From positions 1,488,001 through 1,552,000 of the forward strand of contig OZ253469.1 of assembly GCA_965261535.1 (NCBI GenBank): 64,000 bases of DNA, given 5' to 3'. The notes beneath the pieces were generated by a model. That model ran no database searches. It was given only the letters and a program-made list of their open reading frames with translations, and was not told where the DNA came from. Below are positions 41,114-50,796 of the stretch, in pieces; within the stretch, counting starts at the first letter, position 1; every line of letters begins with the position of its first letter. Made by a program: the position numbers and the translations under genes. The stretch comes from VXNE01 sp965261535. GTDB taxonomy: Bacteria > Pseudomonadota > Gammaproteobacteria > Pseudomonadales > Azotimanducaceae.

Positions 41114-44100
41114 ATGGGATTCAAGGACGTGCCGAGCCGCTACGACGGCACGCGGCTCGAAGCGGAAGTGCTCGCGCTGTGGCGCGAGCATGACGTGTTC
41201 AACGCGGCGCAGCGGCAGAGCGAGGGTCGGCCGCTGTATATCTGGAACGAGGGGCCACCGACCGCCAACGGCAAGCCCGGCATCCACCATGTCCTCGCGC
41301 GCACGTTCAAGGACATCTTTCCGCGCTTCAAGCACATGCGGGGCTATCACTGCCCGCGCAAGGCCGGTTGGGACACGCACGGCCTGCCGGTCGAGCACGA
41401 AATCGAGAAGGACCTCGGGATATTCGACAAGGGAGAGATCGAACGCCAGGTTGGCGTGGCGGAGTTCACGCGCAGGTGCCGCGAGTCGGTACAGCTCTAC
41501 ATAGACGATTGGGAGCAAATGACCGAGCGCATGGGTTTCTGGGTCAACATGTCCGATGCCTACTACACTTTCGACAACGCCTACATCGAGTCCGTTTGGT
41601 GGCTGCTCCGGCAAATATGGGACAAGGGTCTCATCTACCGAGGCTACAAGGTGGTCCCCTACGACCCGCACATCGGCGCCACGCTGTCGTCACACGAAGT
41701 CGCCCTCGGCTACAGGGAAGTCGACGATCCCTCCATCTACGTGCGCTTTCCAGTTGAAGGAGAACAGCGCACATCCTTCCTCGTCTGGACGACCACGCCA
41801 TGGACCCTCCCGTCGAACCTGGCACTCGCGGCGCATGCCGAACTCGACTACATCTACGCGCGCGTCGGGGACGAGACCCTGATCCTTGCCGAAGCGCTGG
41901 TCGAGCCCGCGTTGCTCGGCGCCGAATACACGGTCGAGAAGCGGGTCAAGGGCGCCGACCTGGCAGGAATCAGCTACGCGCGACCGTTCGACTACCTGCC
42001 GGCCGACGGCCCGATCTGTCAGGTGTGGACGGCCGACTTCGTCACCGTCGAGGAAGGTACCGGCATCGTGCACTGCGCGCCGGCGTACGGCGAGGACGAC
42101 CTCCAACTGGGTCGGAAGAACGGCCTGCCCGTCGTGCATGGCGTCGGACTCGATGGCTGTTTCGTGTCGGCGGTGGAACCCGTGGCCGGGAAGTTCTTCA
42201 AGGACGCCGACCCGATCCTCATCGAATTGCTCGAAGAGCGCGGGCTCATGTATCGCTCCGAACGTCTTCTGCACAACTATCCGCACGGGTGGCGCACCGG
42301 CGACCCGCTGATCTATTACGCGAAGGACGCGTGGTTCATCGAGACCAGCCGGCTCCGGGACCGCATGGCGGAGCTGAACCAGTCCATCAACTGGGTTCCG
42401 CAAACGATCCGCGACGGACGCTTCGGCAACTGGCTCACGAACAACGTCGACTGGGCGCTCTCGCGCGAGCGCTTCTGGGGCACCCCGCTGCCCGTCTGGA
42501 CCGATGGCGACGGCGACTACATGTGCGTCGGCTCAATGGCGGAACTCGAGTCACTCTGCGGACGGAGCCTGGCAGATGTCGACCTGCACCGGCCCGCCGT
42601 GGATGAGATCACGTTCACGCAACCGCAAAACGGGCGAACGTACCGGCGCGTCCCGGAGGTGATCGACTGCTGGTTCGATTCGGGGGCCATGTCCTACGCG
42701 CAGTTCCACTATCCGTTCGAGAACGCCGACCTGCTGGAAAGCCGCTTCCCCGCCGACTACATCTGCGAGGCGATCGATCAGACGCGCGGCTGGTTCTACT
42801 CTCTGCACGCCATCGCGGTCCTGGTGTCGGACAGCGTCGCCTACAGGAACTGCATCTGCCTCGCCCACATCGTCGACAAGGACGGCAAGAAGATGTCGAA
42901 ATCGCTGGGCAATATCCTTGATCCGTACGAGGTTTTCGACCGGGTCGGCGCCGACCCGCTACGCTGGTTCCTGTCCTGCCGACAGGCGCCGGAGGCGCAA
43001 AAGCGCATATCGGTCGATCTGGTTCGCGAAGTCGCGGCCGGATTCATCAATACGTACTGGAACACCTACGCGTTCTTCGTCATGTACGCGAAGCTCGACG
43101 AAGTCGATATCTCAAGCGACGTGCCGCTCGCCGAACGCCCCGAGATCGACCGTTGGGCGCTCGCGGCGCTGCATGAGACGGTGGCGGTCGCCACGCGGGC
43201 GCTGGAGGCATACGACGTGCTGGCGGCGGGCCGGGCGATAGAGTCGTTCGTCGATCAGCTCAGCAACTGGTACGTGCGGCGCAACCGTCGGCGGTTCTGG
43301 AAGGCCGCCGAGGGCCGCGACAAACAGGCCGCCTACCTGACACTGTACGAGTGCCTGCACACCGTGAACCGGCTGATGGCGCCGATCATGCCGTTCTTGA
43401 GCGAAGCGGTGCACCAGAACCTCGCGCGGGGAGTCGACGAGGCGGCACCGCTCAGCGTCCATATGAGCGAGTGGCCCGTGCCCGATCCCGCAGCCCGCGA
43501 CGACGCGCTGATCGCCGAACTCGAAGTCGTACAGCGCGTAGTCGGACTCGGCCGGGCGGCGCGTAGCCGCAGCGGCCTGCGCGTGCGCCAGCCGCTTTCG
43601 CGGCTGTTGGTGGGGACGCCCGACCCCGCACACGCCGGCATCCTTGCGCGGCAGGCGCATCAGATCAGCGAAGAACTCAACGTCAAGGCGGTGGAAGTGC
43701 TTGACTCCGACGCCGATCTTCTGAGCTACCGCATCAAGCCGAACCTGCCGCGCATCGGCAAACGCTACGGCAGGCGCGTGCCCGCGATCCGCGACGCGCT
43801 GGCGAAAGCGGACGGCCGCGCCATCGCCGTGGCCGTTACCGATGGCCGGCCTTTCGAAGTGGTGGTAGAGAACGAGACCTTCGCCTTCGAACCGGAGGAC
43901 GTGCTGGTCGAGTCAACGTCGGCCCAGGGCTATGCCTGCGCCGAAGAAAGCGGCTACCTCGTGGGCCTCGACACCACATTGACCGAGAGCCTTGTGCAAG
44001 AGGGCCTCGCGCGGGAACTCGTGCGCACCGTGCAGGAAGCCCGCAAACAGGCGGGGCTTGACGTCTCGGATCGGATCGCGCTCAGGATCGACGGATCACC

Positions 44101-44260
44101 CGACATCGCCGCGGCGCTCGATCAGCATCGAGACTACGTGATGGAGGAGACCCTGGCGACTCGCTGGCGCGAGCCGGAATGGTCGCCCGCGTTTTCGGCC
44201 GAGCACGCGCTCGGCGAAGATCGATGGACGATTGGACTCGCCCGAATCAACCCGCAGTAA
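41114..44260 (+). CDS. ileS: Isoleucyl-tRNA synthetase, large IleRS2 type
   Basis: Charges tRNA-Ile and edits misactivated valine. The 1048 residues are longer than the ~940 of the usual gammaproteobacterial enzyme. The catalytic HIGH variant is GIHH (56-59) in GPPTANGKPGIHHVLARTF, the KMSKS loop is at 593-597 (DGKKMSKSLGNI), and the editing domain has TTTPWTLPSNLALAA. The style of the N-terminus and the long C-terminal region match the class found in eukaryotes, actinobacteria and mupirocin-resistant strains. ATG 41114 follows GGAGAACGACGGGCG; the frame is open further up but that part is leader RNA. It is controlled by the T-box immediately upstream. Confidence 0.95.
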   Translation: MGFKDVPSRYDGTRLEAEVLALWREHDVFNAAQRQSEGRPLYIWNEGPPTANGKPGIHHVLARTFKDIFPRFKHMRGYHCPRKAGWDTHGLPVEHEIEKDLGIFDKGEIERQVGVAEFTRRCRESVQLYIDDWEQMTERMGFWVNMSDAYYTFDNAYIESVWWLLRQIWDKGLIYRGYKVVPYDPHIGATLSSHEVALGYREVDDPSIYVRFPVEGEQRTSFLVWTTTPWTLPSNLALAAHAELDYIYARVGDETLILAEALVEPALLGAEYTVEKRVKGADLAGISYARPFDYLPADGPICQVWTADFVTVEEGTGIVHCAPAYGEDDLQLGRKNGLPVVHGVGLDGCFVSAVEPVAGKFFKDADPILIELLEERGLMYRSERLLHNYPHGWRTGDPLIYYAKDAWFIETSRLRDRMAELNQSINWVPQTIRDGRFGNWLTNNVDWALSRERFWGTPLPVWTDGDGDYMCVGSMAELESLCGRSLADVDLHRPAVDEITFTQPQNGRTYRRVPEVIDCWFDSGAMSYAQFHYPFENADLLESRFPADYICEAIDQTRGWFYSLHAIAVLVSDSVAYRNCICLAHIVDKDGKKMSKSLGNILDPYEVFDRVGADPLRWFLSCRQAPEAQKRISVDLVREVAAGFINTYWNTYAFFVMYAKLDEVDISSDVPLAERPEIDRWALAALHETVAVATRALEAYDVLAAGRAIESFVDQLSNWYVRRNRRRFWKAAEGRDKQAAYLTLYECLHTVNRLMAPIMPFLSEAVHQNLARGVDEAAPLSVHMSEWPVPDPAARDDALIAELEVVQRVVGLGRAARSRSGLRVRQPLSRLLVGTPDPAHAGILARQAHQISEELNVKAVEVLDSDADLLSYRIKPNLPRIGKRYGRRVPAIRDALAKADGRAIAVAVTDGRPFEVVVENETFAFEPEDVLVESTSAQGYACAEESGYLVGLDTTLTESLVQEGLARELVRTVQEARKQAGLDVSDRIALRIDGSPDIAAALDQHRDYVMEETLATRWREPEWSPAFSAEHALGEDRWTIGLARINPQ

Positions 44261-44640
44261 CTGGCTGGCGCCCTAGCCCGCCACGCCTACGGCTCGGCGA
44301 GTCCGAGGTTGCCTCCCGGCAGCCGAGAGACTCCAGTCGCATCGCGCTGACGTGAGTCGACGCAATCAGTCGGGCCATATCCTCAGCGAGCACCGCGTAG
44401 GTATCGGTCAGCCGTCTCGGCGTGTGGCCCGGATGGCGGTGCGGCGCGATGTGGAGACCGCCAGCGCGAGCCGGTTGTCGGCACGTCGCCGAGTCGCGAT
44501 CAGTGGTCGAACATCGCGCGGGCTTGTGACAAACTCCCGTCCTGCCAGCCCGATGTCCTCCAATCGCGTTCGCATGCCCGTCCCCGCTCGAGGTCGACGA
44601 GCCTTTGGTCCAAACAACGCATGTACGAAAGGAGAACCCC
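44261..44640. other. Intergenic stretch ileS-tldD, no supported gene
   Basis: About 380 bp. The minus strand from about 44450 down to 44300 is open in two frames with coding-like composition (for example RLTDTYAVLAEDMARLIAST), but I recognise no family and see no start signal, so it may be a gene fragment. The end contains AAGGAGAACCCC, the ribosome-binding site of tldD. Confidence 0.4.
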
Positions 44641-46026
44641 GTGCTCGACACCCGCGTCGCGCAATCCGCCATTGACCACGCCATCGCCCTCGGCGCCGAC
44701 TTCGCCGAGGTGTTCGTGGAGCGCAACCAGGTCAACAACATCGCCACCCTGTCGAACCAGGTCCGGGACATCGCCTCCGGCATCGACTTCGGCGTCGGCG
44801 TCCGGCTGGTGTACGGCGCCAAGGTGCTCTACGGCTACACCAACCGCACGGATGCGGAAGAACTCAAGCGCATCGTCTCCGAACTCGCGGCCAAGGACCG
44901 CCGCGATCCGGCCACCACCGCGCGGGCGTTCGACTTTCGCGCCGCGGCGGATGTCCACGGGGCGGAACGGACCCTTGCCAAGGACTCGGAAGTGCGCGAC
45001 AAGGTGGGCTACCTTTTCGCCGCGGACCGGGCCGCGCGCGCCGCCAGCAACCTCATCTCCCAGACCCAGGGCGTCTGCGGGCAGCGCGAACAGGCGGTCG
45101 AGATCTTCAACAGCGAGGGCCTGCATATCCGCGACACGCGCCACTACATCCGCACGCGGCTGCAAGCCGTGGCGTCCAACGGCTCCGAACAGGCCACCGG
45201 CATGAAGACCGACGGCGGCCTCCTGGGCTGGGAAATCGTCGAGACCCTCGACCCCGCGGAATGCGGTGCCGAAGCGGCACGCCAGGCCCTGGTGAATCTA
45301 TCGGCGAGGCCGTGTCCTTCCGGTCGTATGCCGGTCGTGATCGGCAACGGCTTCGGCGGCGTGATCTTCCACGAAGCCTGCGGGCATCTCTTGGAGACCA
45401 CGTCGGTCGCCAAAAAGGCGTCCGTGTTTCACGACAAGCTCGGCGAGATGATCGCCAACCCGGTGGTGAGCGCCGTCGACGACGGTACGCTGGTCCGCGA
45501 ATGGGGCTCCATCAACATCGACGACGAGGGCATGCCCACCGAGCGCACGCAACTCATCAAGGACGGCAAGCTCGTCAACTTCCTTGCCGACCGCGTCGGC
45601 GCCGCCCAGACGGGGCTGCCGCGCACCGGGTCCGGCCGCCGCCAGAGTTACCGGTTCGCGCCCGCCTCGCGGATGCGCAACACGTTCATCGAACCGGGCG
45701 CGGCGAGCTTCGACGATATGATCTCCTCGATCCGCCGCGGCGTGTATGCCTCGCACATGGGCGGAGGCTCGGTCCAGCCCGGCACCGGGGAATTCAACTT
45801 CGCGGTAACCGAGGGCTACTACGTCGAGGACGGCAAGATTCGCCATCCTGTCAAGGCAGGGACCTTGATCAGCACCGGCCCCGATGTCCTGAAACGCATA
45901 TCGATGGTCGGCCGCGACTTTGCCCTGGCGACCGGTATGTGCGGCTCCGTCTCCGGCATGGTGCCAACCACTGTGGGTCAGGCGACGTTAAAGGTGGACG
46001 ACATCCTGGTGGGAGGGAACTCTTGA
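44641..46026 (+). CDS. tldD: Metalloprotease TldD
   Basis: Catalytic half of the TldD/TldE heterodimer, which degrades unfolded peptides and matures some ribosomal peptides. 461 residues. The zinc motif is HEACGHLLE (HExxxH), with conserved GRRQSYRFAPASRMRNTFIE and GVYASHMGGGSVQPGTGEF. GTG 44641 is chosen because AAGGAG lies six bases upstream; the upstream ATG at 44605 precedes the ribosome-binding site. The stop overlaps the pmbA start as TGATG. Confidence 0.95.
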   Translation: MLDTRVAQSAIDHAIALGADFAEVFVERNQVNNIATLSNQVRDIASGIDFGVGVRLVYGAKVLYGYTNRTDAEELKRIVSELAAKDRRDPATTARAFDFRAAADVHGAERTLAKDSEVRDKVGYLFAADRAARAASNLISQTQGVCGQREQAVEIFNSEGLHIRDTRHYIRTRLQAVASNGSEQATGMKTDGGLLGWEIVETLDPAECGAEAARQALVNLSARPCPSGRMPVVIGNGFGGVIFHEACGHLLETTSVAKKASVFHDKLGEMIANPVVSAVDDGTLVREWGSINIDDEGMPTERTQLIKDGKLVNFLADRVGAAQTGLPRTGSGRRQSYRFAPASRMRNTFIEPGAASFDDMISSIRRGVYASHMGGGSVQPGTGEFNFAVTEGYYVEDGKIRHPVKAGTLISTGPDVLKRISMVGRDFALATGMCGSVSGMVPTTVGQATLKVDDILVGGNS

Positions 46027-47360
46027 TGGCCGGCGTCGTCGAAGCCAACGCCGAGCGCATCCTCGACCGGGTCCTTGCCGCCGGCGCGGTCGGCGACCTC
46101 GTCGTCCAGGAGCAGTCGTCGCTATCCCTCACGGCGCACGGCGGAGAACTCGAAGAGCACAAGATCACATCGACCCGCGTCTACGGCGTGCGCGTGATCA
46201 AGGATGACCGCACCGGCATCGCCTATAGCGAAGCCAGCGATCCCCCGTCCCTGGATTCCATGGTGGACCAGGCGCTCGTCAACGCCACGTTCGCGCGCAT
46301 CGACCCCGCCGAGTCAGTCGCCGCCGGCGACACGGCCCTGGTGACCGACGACGCCATCCTCTGCCCCGACGATCCCACGTCCGTGGACGCGAAGATCGAG
46401 GCGGCGCTCTACCTCGAGCGGGAACTCACCGCCCGCGACAACGTCCGCAGCGTGCCCGACAACGGTGTCCGGGACCTAACGGCCGGGCGGCATGTCTTCG
46501 CGACGACCGGCCGCACCGCGCACAGCAGGAACCGCGTCTGCAGCGCTTACGCCTACGCCCTCATGAGCGACGGCGACAAGGACGCGCTCGAAGGCGTCCA
46601 GCGGCACGCGCGCCGGTTCGACGAAATCGACACCGCCTGGATCGTCGACGAGACCTACCGGCGCTGCGTCGCGATGCTCCAGGGCGAAGCCATACCGAGC
46701 CACCACTATGACGTCCTGTTCGACATCGAACGCCAGGCGGATCTGTTCGCCGTATTCCGCGATATGTTCTCCGCGAAGAACGCGAGGGATGGAATCAATC
46801 CGTTTCGTGACAGGGTGGGCGAACGCATTGCCGTCGACACACTCACCATTCGGGATGCGCCGCTCGACGCCCACAGCCTGGGCTACGCGCTTTTCGACGA
46901 CGAGGGCTTGCCCACATCCACGACGACGCTGGTCGATGGCGGAATCCTGCGCACGCTTGTCCACAACAGCGCCACCGCGACGCACTTCGATGTCCCCAAT
47001 ACGTGCAACGCCGCCCGGTCCCCCCGATCATCCCTCGGCGTCGGCTTGCGCCAACTCGAGGTGGGTCCCGGCGATGTCGACGAGGACACGCTCACCGGCG
47101 GTGAATACCTGGAAATCGTCGATCTCGCTGGCTTGCACTCGGGCGGGAATCCGGTTTCCGGAGACTTCAGCTTTGGTGCTGCTGGCTTTCTATGCCGAGA
47201 CGGCGAACGCATCCGCCCGGTGCGAAACATCACCGTGGCGGGGAATTTCTACGAAATGCTGAAGAAAATCGCCGCCGTCGGCGACACACAGCACTGGAAC
47301 CCCCAGCGCTCGGCGTTGATGGCGCGTATACGGTTCGCCGACGTCGCGATGTCCGGGTAG
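46026..47360 (+). CDS. pmbA: TldE / PmbA protease partner
   Basis: Non-catalytic partner of TldD in the heterodimeric cytosolic protease. 444 residues, with SSLSLTAHGGELEEHKITST in the N-terminal domain, YDVLFDIERQADLFAVFRDM, a VDGGILRTLVHNSATATHF segment, and the C-terminal VSGDFSFGAAGFLCRDGERI / NITVAGNFYEMLKKI that defines the family. It lacks the HExxxH motif as expected. It is translationally coupled to tldD. Confidence 0.95.
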   Translation: MAGVVEANAERILDRVLAAGAVGDLVVQEQSSLSLTAHGGELEEHKITSTRVYGVRVIKDDRTGIAYSEASDPPSLDSMVDQALVNATFARIDPAESVAAGDTALVTDDAILCPDDPTSVDAKIEAALYLERELTARDNVRSVPDNGVRDLTAGRHVFATTGRTAHSRNRVCSAYAYALMSDGDKDALEGVQRHARRFDEIDTAWIVDETYRRCVAMLQGEAIPSHHYDVLFDIERQADLFAVFRDMFSAKNARDGINPFRDRVGERIAVDTLTIRDAPLDAHSLGYALFDDEGLPTSTTTLVDGGILRTLVHNSATATHFDVPNTCNAARSPRSSLGVGLRQLEVGPGDVDEDTLTGGEYLEIVDLAGLHSGGNPVSGDFSFGAAGFLCRDGERIRPVRNITVAGNFYEMLKKIAAVGDTQHWNPQRSALMARIRFADVAMSG

Positions 47361-47378
47361 ACGCGCATCTCCAGCGCC

Positions 47379-47770
47379 GATCACTCCGTCGTAGGGGCGT
47401 CCGAAGTGTCAGGCTCGGCCGGCACCGACGCTTCCTCGACGTCATCATCGGTGGCCTCCGGCTTCTCGACAGGTGCCGCAAGCGCCGGGTCCGGCTCCGG
47501 TTCGCTGTCAACGTCGTCGGTTCGAGTACCGGTGACATCACCGGCCGGCTTCGCCGCAGGACCAATCGAGCCCCTCGAGCTTGTCCAGGAACTCGTCAAG
47601 TCGCGCTTCTCAATAGCCCGCTTCTTGCTCGGTACGCCAGAGCACCTGCTCTCCCCAACCCTCGGTCGGTTTGGCGTAGTGGATCTCGCAATGCACAGCC
47701 TCGCCCGGTTCTCGTCGCGTAGTTCGACCGTTCGGAGCCGAGCCCCAGCCATCAGGCGAGGGGATTGGCG
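47379..47770 (-). pseudogene. Hypothetical protein with acidic tail, frame broken
   Basis: Reading the minus strand, CEIHYAKPTEGWGEQVLWRT, EQEAGY, then (after an in-frame TGA) EARLDEFLDKLEGLDWSCGE AGR form one coding-like block. Following a frame change near 47540 there is an acidic tail (DDVDSEPEPDPALAAPVEKP, ending TTE). The composition says the frames were once one gene. The family is unknown. It lies directly downstream of the acyl-CoA synthetase stop region and converges with pmbA. Confidence 0.4.
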
Positions 47771-47773
47771 GCG

Positions 47774-49381
47774 TTAGCCTACCCGACGTTCTCCTTCCCA
47801 ATAGGGCTCGCGCAGCTTGAACTTCTGCAGCTTGCCTGTGGCGGTGCGCGGCAGCTCCTCGCGAAACTCCACCGAGGTGGGGCATTTGAAGTGCGCCAGA
47901 TGCTCGCGGCAGAAGCCGATGATTTCTGCTTCGGTCGGATTTCCCCCTTCAAAACCTTCGCGACCTTCGCGCAGGACGATCAGCGCCTTGGGCGTCTCGC
48001 CCCACTTCTCGTGGGGCACGCCGATGACCGCGCACTCCATCACGGCCGGGTGACGATACAGCGCATCCTCGATGTCGGGCGAACTGATGTTCTCGCCTCC
48101 CGAGATAATCACGTCCTTCTTGCGATCAACGATATGGATGTTGCCGAAGGCGTCGCAGACAGCCAGATCACCGGTATGGAAATAGCCGTCCCGGATCGCC
48201 TTCGCCGTCTCCTCCGGCTGTTTCCAGTAACCCTTGAAGACGACGTTGGAACGGGCGCATACCTCGCCCACGGTAACGCCGTCCCTGGGTACCGGCCGCC
48301 CCTGTTCGTCGCGCAACACGATATCCACGCCCACCGCCGGCACACCCGCCCGCGCCCGTCGCGCGTAGTCTGTCCGCTGGGTTTCATGGTCGGGTTGGGA
48401 CACGGTCAGCAGCGGGGCCGTCTCCGTCAAACCATAGATCTGGAGGAACTCCCAGCCGAGTTCTTCTTCGAGCCGCTCGATGAACGCCGCCGGCGGCGGC
48501 GCTCCCGCAACCGTAAAACGCGGCTTCGTTGTGATGACGTGCCTGTCCTTGTCCGGATAGTCCAGGATCGTGCGCAGCACCGCGGGCGCCATGCAGGCGA
48601 ACGTCACCTTCTCCCGCTCGATGAGGCGATAGATTTCGGCGCCGTCGACCGCGCGCAGGACTACGTGCGTGCCGCCCACCCCGGTGAGTGCGTAGACACC
48701 GCCCCAACCATTGCAATGAAACATCGGCAGCGTCCATAGCTCGACATCGTCGTGGCAGACGCGCAGATGGGTCATGAGGCTGTAGGCATTCACGTAGCAG
48801 TTGCGGTGCGTCATCATCACGCCCTTGGGGCGCGCGGTCGTGCCTGACGTGTAGTTGATCGATACCAGGTCGTTTTCGCCCCGTTCGATTGGAGTGGGAG
48901 CGGTATCCGGTTGTTCCGCAATCAGCGCTTCCCAGTCGATCCACCCCGGGGGCACCGCGGCCGCGGACGTCTCGTCCCGGTCCTCGGCAACGACGAAATG
49001 GCGCACTGCGGAGAGGTTGGCGCGAATGTCGTCGACGACCCGCGCGTACTCGTAGTCCACCAGCAGGACCGTCACGCCCGCGTGGTTCAGGATGTATTGG
49101 TGGTCCGCCGCCACCAGGCGGTAGTTGAGCGGAACCAGAACTGCACCGATCTGGCTCGTGGCGTAAAAGCTCTCAAGAAAAAAGTGGGAGTTCGGGCTCA
49201 GGATGCAGACGCGGTCATCCGGTTCCACGCCGAGACTCAAGAGCGCATGAGACAGCCGGTTTACTCGCGCCTGCAGGTCCGCATACGTGTAGCGCCGCGC
49301 GCCGTCCACCACCGCAGTCTTGTTGGGATAGAGCTGCACGGGACGGCGCAGAAAGTCATCGGTGAGAAGCGGAACTTCCAT
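47774..49381 (-). CDS. AMP-dependent acyl-CoA synthetase
   Basis: Activates a fatty or other carboxylic acid to its acyl-CoA through an acyl-adenylate. 535 residues. The P-loop motif is YTSGTTARPKGVMMTHRN (about 170-187), the adenine motif LQIYGLTETAPL, the hinge YFHTGDLAVCDAFGNIHIVD RKKD and the C-terminal catalytic Lys in RTATGKLQKFKLRE. The SISGGENISS-like loop and the FHCNGWGGVYALTGVGG segment are typical of the medium/long-chain, LcfB-like group. The substrate is not predictable. It stands alone, with ATG 49381 preceded by GGGGG. Confidence 0.92.
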   Translation of the reverse strand: MEVPLLTDDFLRRPVQLYPNKTAVVDGARRYTYADLQARVNRLSHALLSLGVEPDDRVCILSPNSHFFLESFYATSQIGAVLVPLNYRLVAADHQYILNHAGVTVLLVDYEYARVVDDIRANLSAVRHFVVAEDRDETSAAAVPPGWIDWEALIAEQPDTAPTPIERGENDLVSINYTSGTTARPKGVMMTHRNCYVNAYSLMTHLRVCHDDVELWTLPMFHCNGWGGVYALTGVGGTHVVLRAVDGAEIYRLIEREKVTFACMAPAVLRTILDYPDKDRHVITTKPRFTVAGAPPPAAFIERLEEELGWEFLQIYGLTETAPLLTVSQPDHETQRTDYARRARAGVPAVGVDIVLRDEQGRPVPRDGVTVGEVCARSNVVFKGYWKQPEETAKAIRDGYFHTGDLAVCDAFGNIHIVDRKKDVIISGGENISSPDIEDALYRHPAVMECAVIGVPHEKWGETPKALIVLREGREGFEGGNPTEAEIIGFCREHLAHFKCPTSVEFREELPRTATGKLQKFKLREPYWEGERRVG

Positions 49382-49475
49382 GAATACCCCCTTACGTCCG
49401 TTGCCGGCGCGATGCTACCGCTATCGGGCGGCACTTTCCCGGAAGGAGTCTCTGGCAGGCATCCCGCAACGGCAA

Positions 49476-50765
49476 TTACCCGATGAGGTCCCTCTCGCGG
49501 GTAACGTAGCGCACGGGATTCGCAATCTTCTCCAAGATTCGTTCCTGGACGAGCCGCCTTATCCAGGCATCGGCCGTAGGCTTGGTCACACCAAGCGCAT
49601 CCGCTATGGCTCCAGCCCTCTTCGGTTCCGCGCAGAGGACAGGTGCCAACAATCGGACCTGTCGATAGAGTTCTTCGGCAAAGTCGATACTCTCGCCCTG
49701 GGTCGATTGCTGGATTTCCCGGCTCCGCGTATTCGGCCGGTCCGAGCCTGAAGATACGGGCCGAAGCGAGTGTTCGACTTGCTTCGCCGCATCGGACGAT
49801 TCCTCTTGCCCGACACCGGGCAATTGACACGACGCATCACCGTTTGGATTCGACTCCTGACCGGAGTCCCGGCAATAGATTTGCGTAGCAAACGCTGGAT
49901 CATCGAGGTTTTCCAGCCACCGCCCCCCGAGTTCCACAAGCTGGGGATTGCCGGAGCCTGGAGTTTCAGTCTGCTTGACCCATAGAGGCACCCATCCTCT
50001 TTTCAGGTTCTCGATGGCACCATTCCATGTTCCGCCGTTGTTGGGCGTACTGCTAACGACGATGGCGTCATGGGCCAAGCAGTAGATGTACTTGTTGCGG
50101 GCCATGGCGTTGCCGACCAAAAAACGGACTTCGGGGTTGAACGGCGAAATCAGCGCCAGATCCCCGGACATGAGGTGCTTGCGGTACTTCGCCGAAATCG
50201 AGGACCGAAGAAGGCTGTCCGCCAGAATGCCGATAGCTGTCCCCTCGGCATCGAGCGCACCCAGCATCGCCGCCTGATCCACGCCGGCGGCACCACCCGA
50301 CACAACCAATATTCCGCTTTCAGCCGCCTGGCGACCCACGCTCTCTGCGAAGCGAATATCAGCGTCGTCGGCATGCCTGGAGCCAACTACCGCTACGCTG
50401 CGTGCGCTCAGCAGATTCTTGTTGCCACAGCCAAACAGGACCGCCGGCGCCTTCCACCCAAGATGATGCTTCAGGCGCTTTGGATACTCGGGGTCTGACC
50501 GCATCAGCACCCACAAACCCGCCCTCTGCCACTTTTCCAGCGCGAATCCGAGGGTCGCTCCCCGGCTCAGCAGGGTTTCGATGCGCTCGCCTGTCACTTT
50601 TGGGTGGTGCCAGTCGCCAAGCAGCCTTGGCAAATCGCCCTTGAGCAGATCCTCTGGCGCAAGGTCCCGTTCGTTCAGCCATACGGCGAACTCGCCCCAT
50701 TCTTTGGGAGTCAGTGGCCTGGCGTTCTCAGGGTCGGTTTTGCCGAACGAGACGGTGAGCAGCAT
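49476..50765 (-). CDS. DprA/Smf-like (LOG-fold) protein, partner of RecQ-PRTase
   Basis: 429 residues from ATG 50765, which has GGAGG five bases upstream (GTG 50795 is an alternative). The Rossmann DprA domain has SVAVVGSRHADD, VVSGGAAGVDQAAMLGALDA, SGDLALISPFNP and MARNKYIYCLAHDAIVVSS. A long polar linker leads to a winged helix (RAGAIADALGVTKPTADAWI). DprA normally loads RecA on incoming single-stranded DNA. Here the gene follows a RecQ-PRTase gene by 31 bp and the length and linker differ from the housekeeping DprA. It probably works with the helicase in DNA processing or defence (inference). Confidence 0.82.
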   Translation of the reverse strand: MLLTVSFGKTDPENARPLTPKEWGEFAVWLNERDLAPEDLLKGDLPRLLGDWHHPKVTGERIETLLSRGATLGFALEKWQRAGLWVLMRSDPEYPKRLKHHLGWKAPAVLFGCGNKNLLSARSVAVVGSRHADDADIRFAESVGRQAAESGILVVSGGAAGVDQAAMLGALDAEGTAIGILADSLLRSSISAKYRKHLMSGDLALISPFNPEVRFLVGNAMARNKYIYCLAHDAIVVSSTPNNGGTWNGAIENLKRGWVPLWVKQTETPGSGNPQLVELGGRWLENLDDPAFATQIYCRDSGQESNPNGDASCQLPGVGQEESSDAAKQVEHSLRPVSSGSDRPNTRSREIQQSTQGESIDFAEELYRQVRLLAPVLCAEPKRAGAIADALGVTKPTADAWIRRLVQERILEKIANPVRYVTRERDLIG

Positions 50766-50796
50766 GACCGCCTCCGACTGAGGGACTGCGTTCACT

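Noticed and set aside
45261..46025. Upstream extension of the pmbA frame inside tldD
   Set aside because: Arg/Gly/Pro-rich translation of the wrong frame of tldD; pmbA starts at the TGATG junction at 46026.
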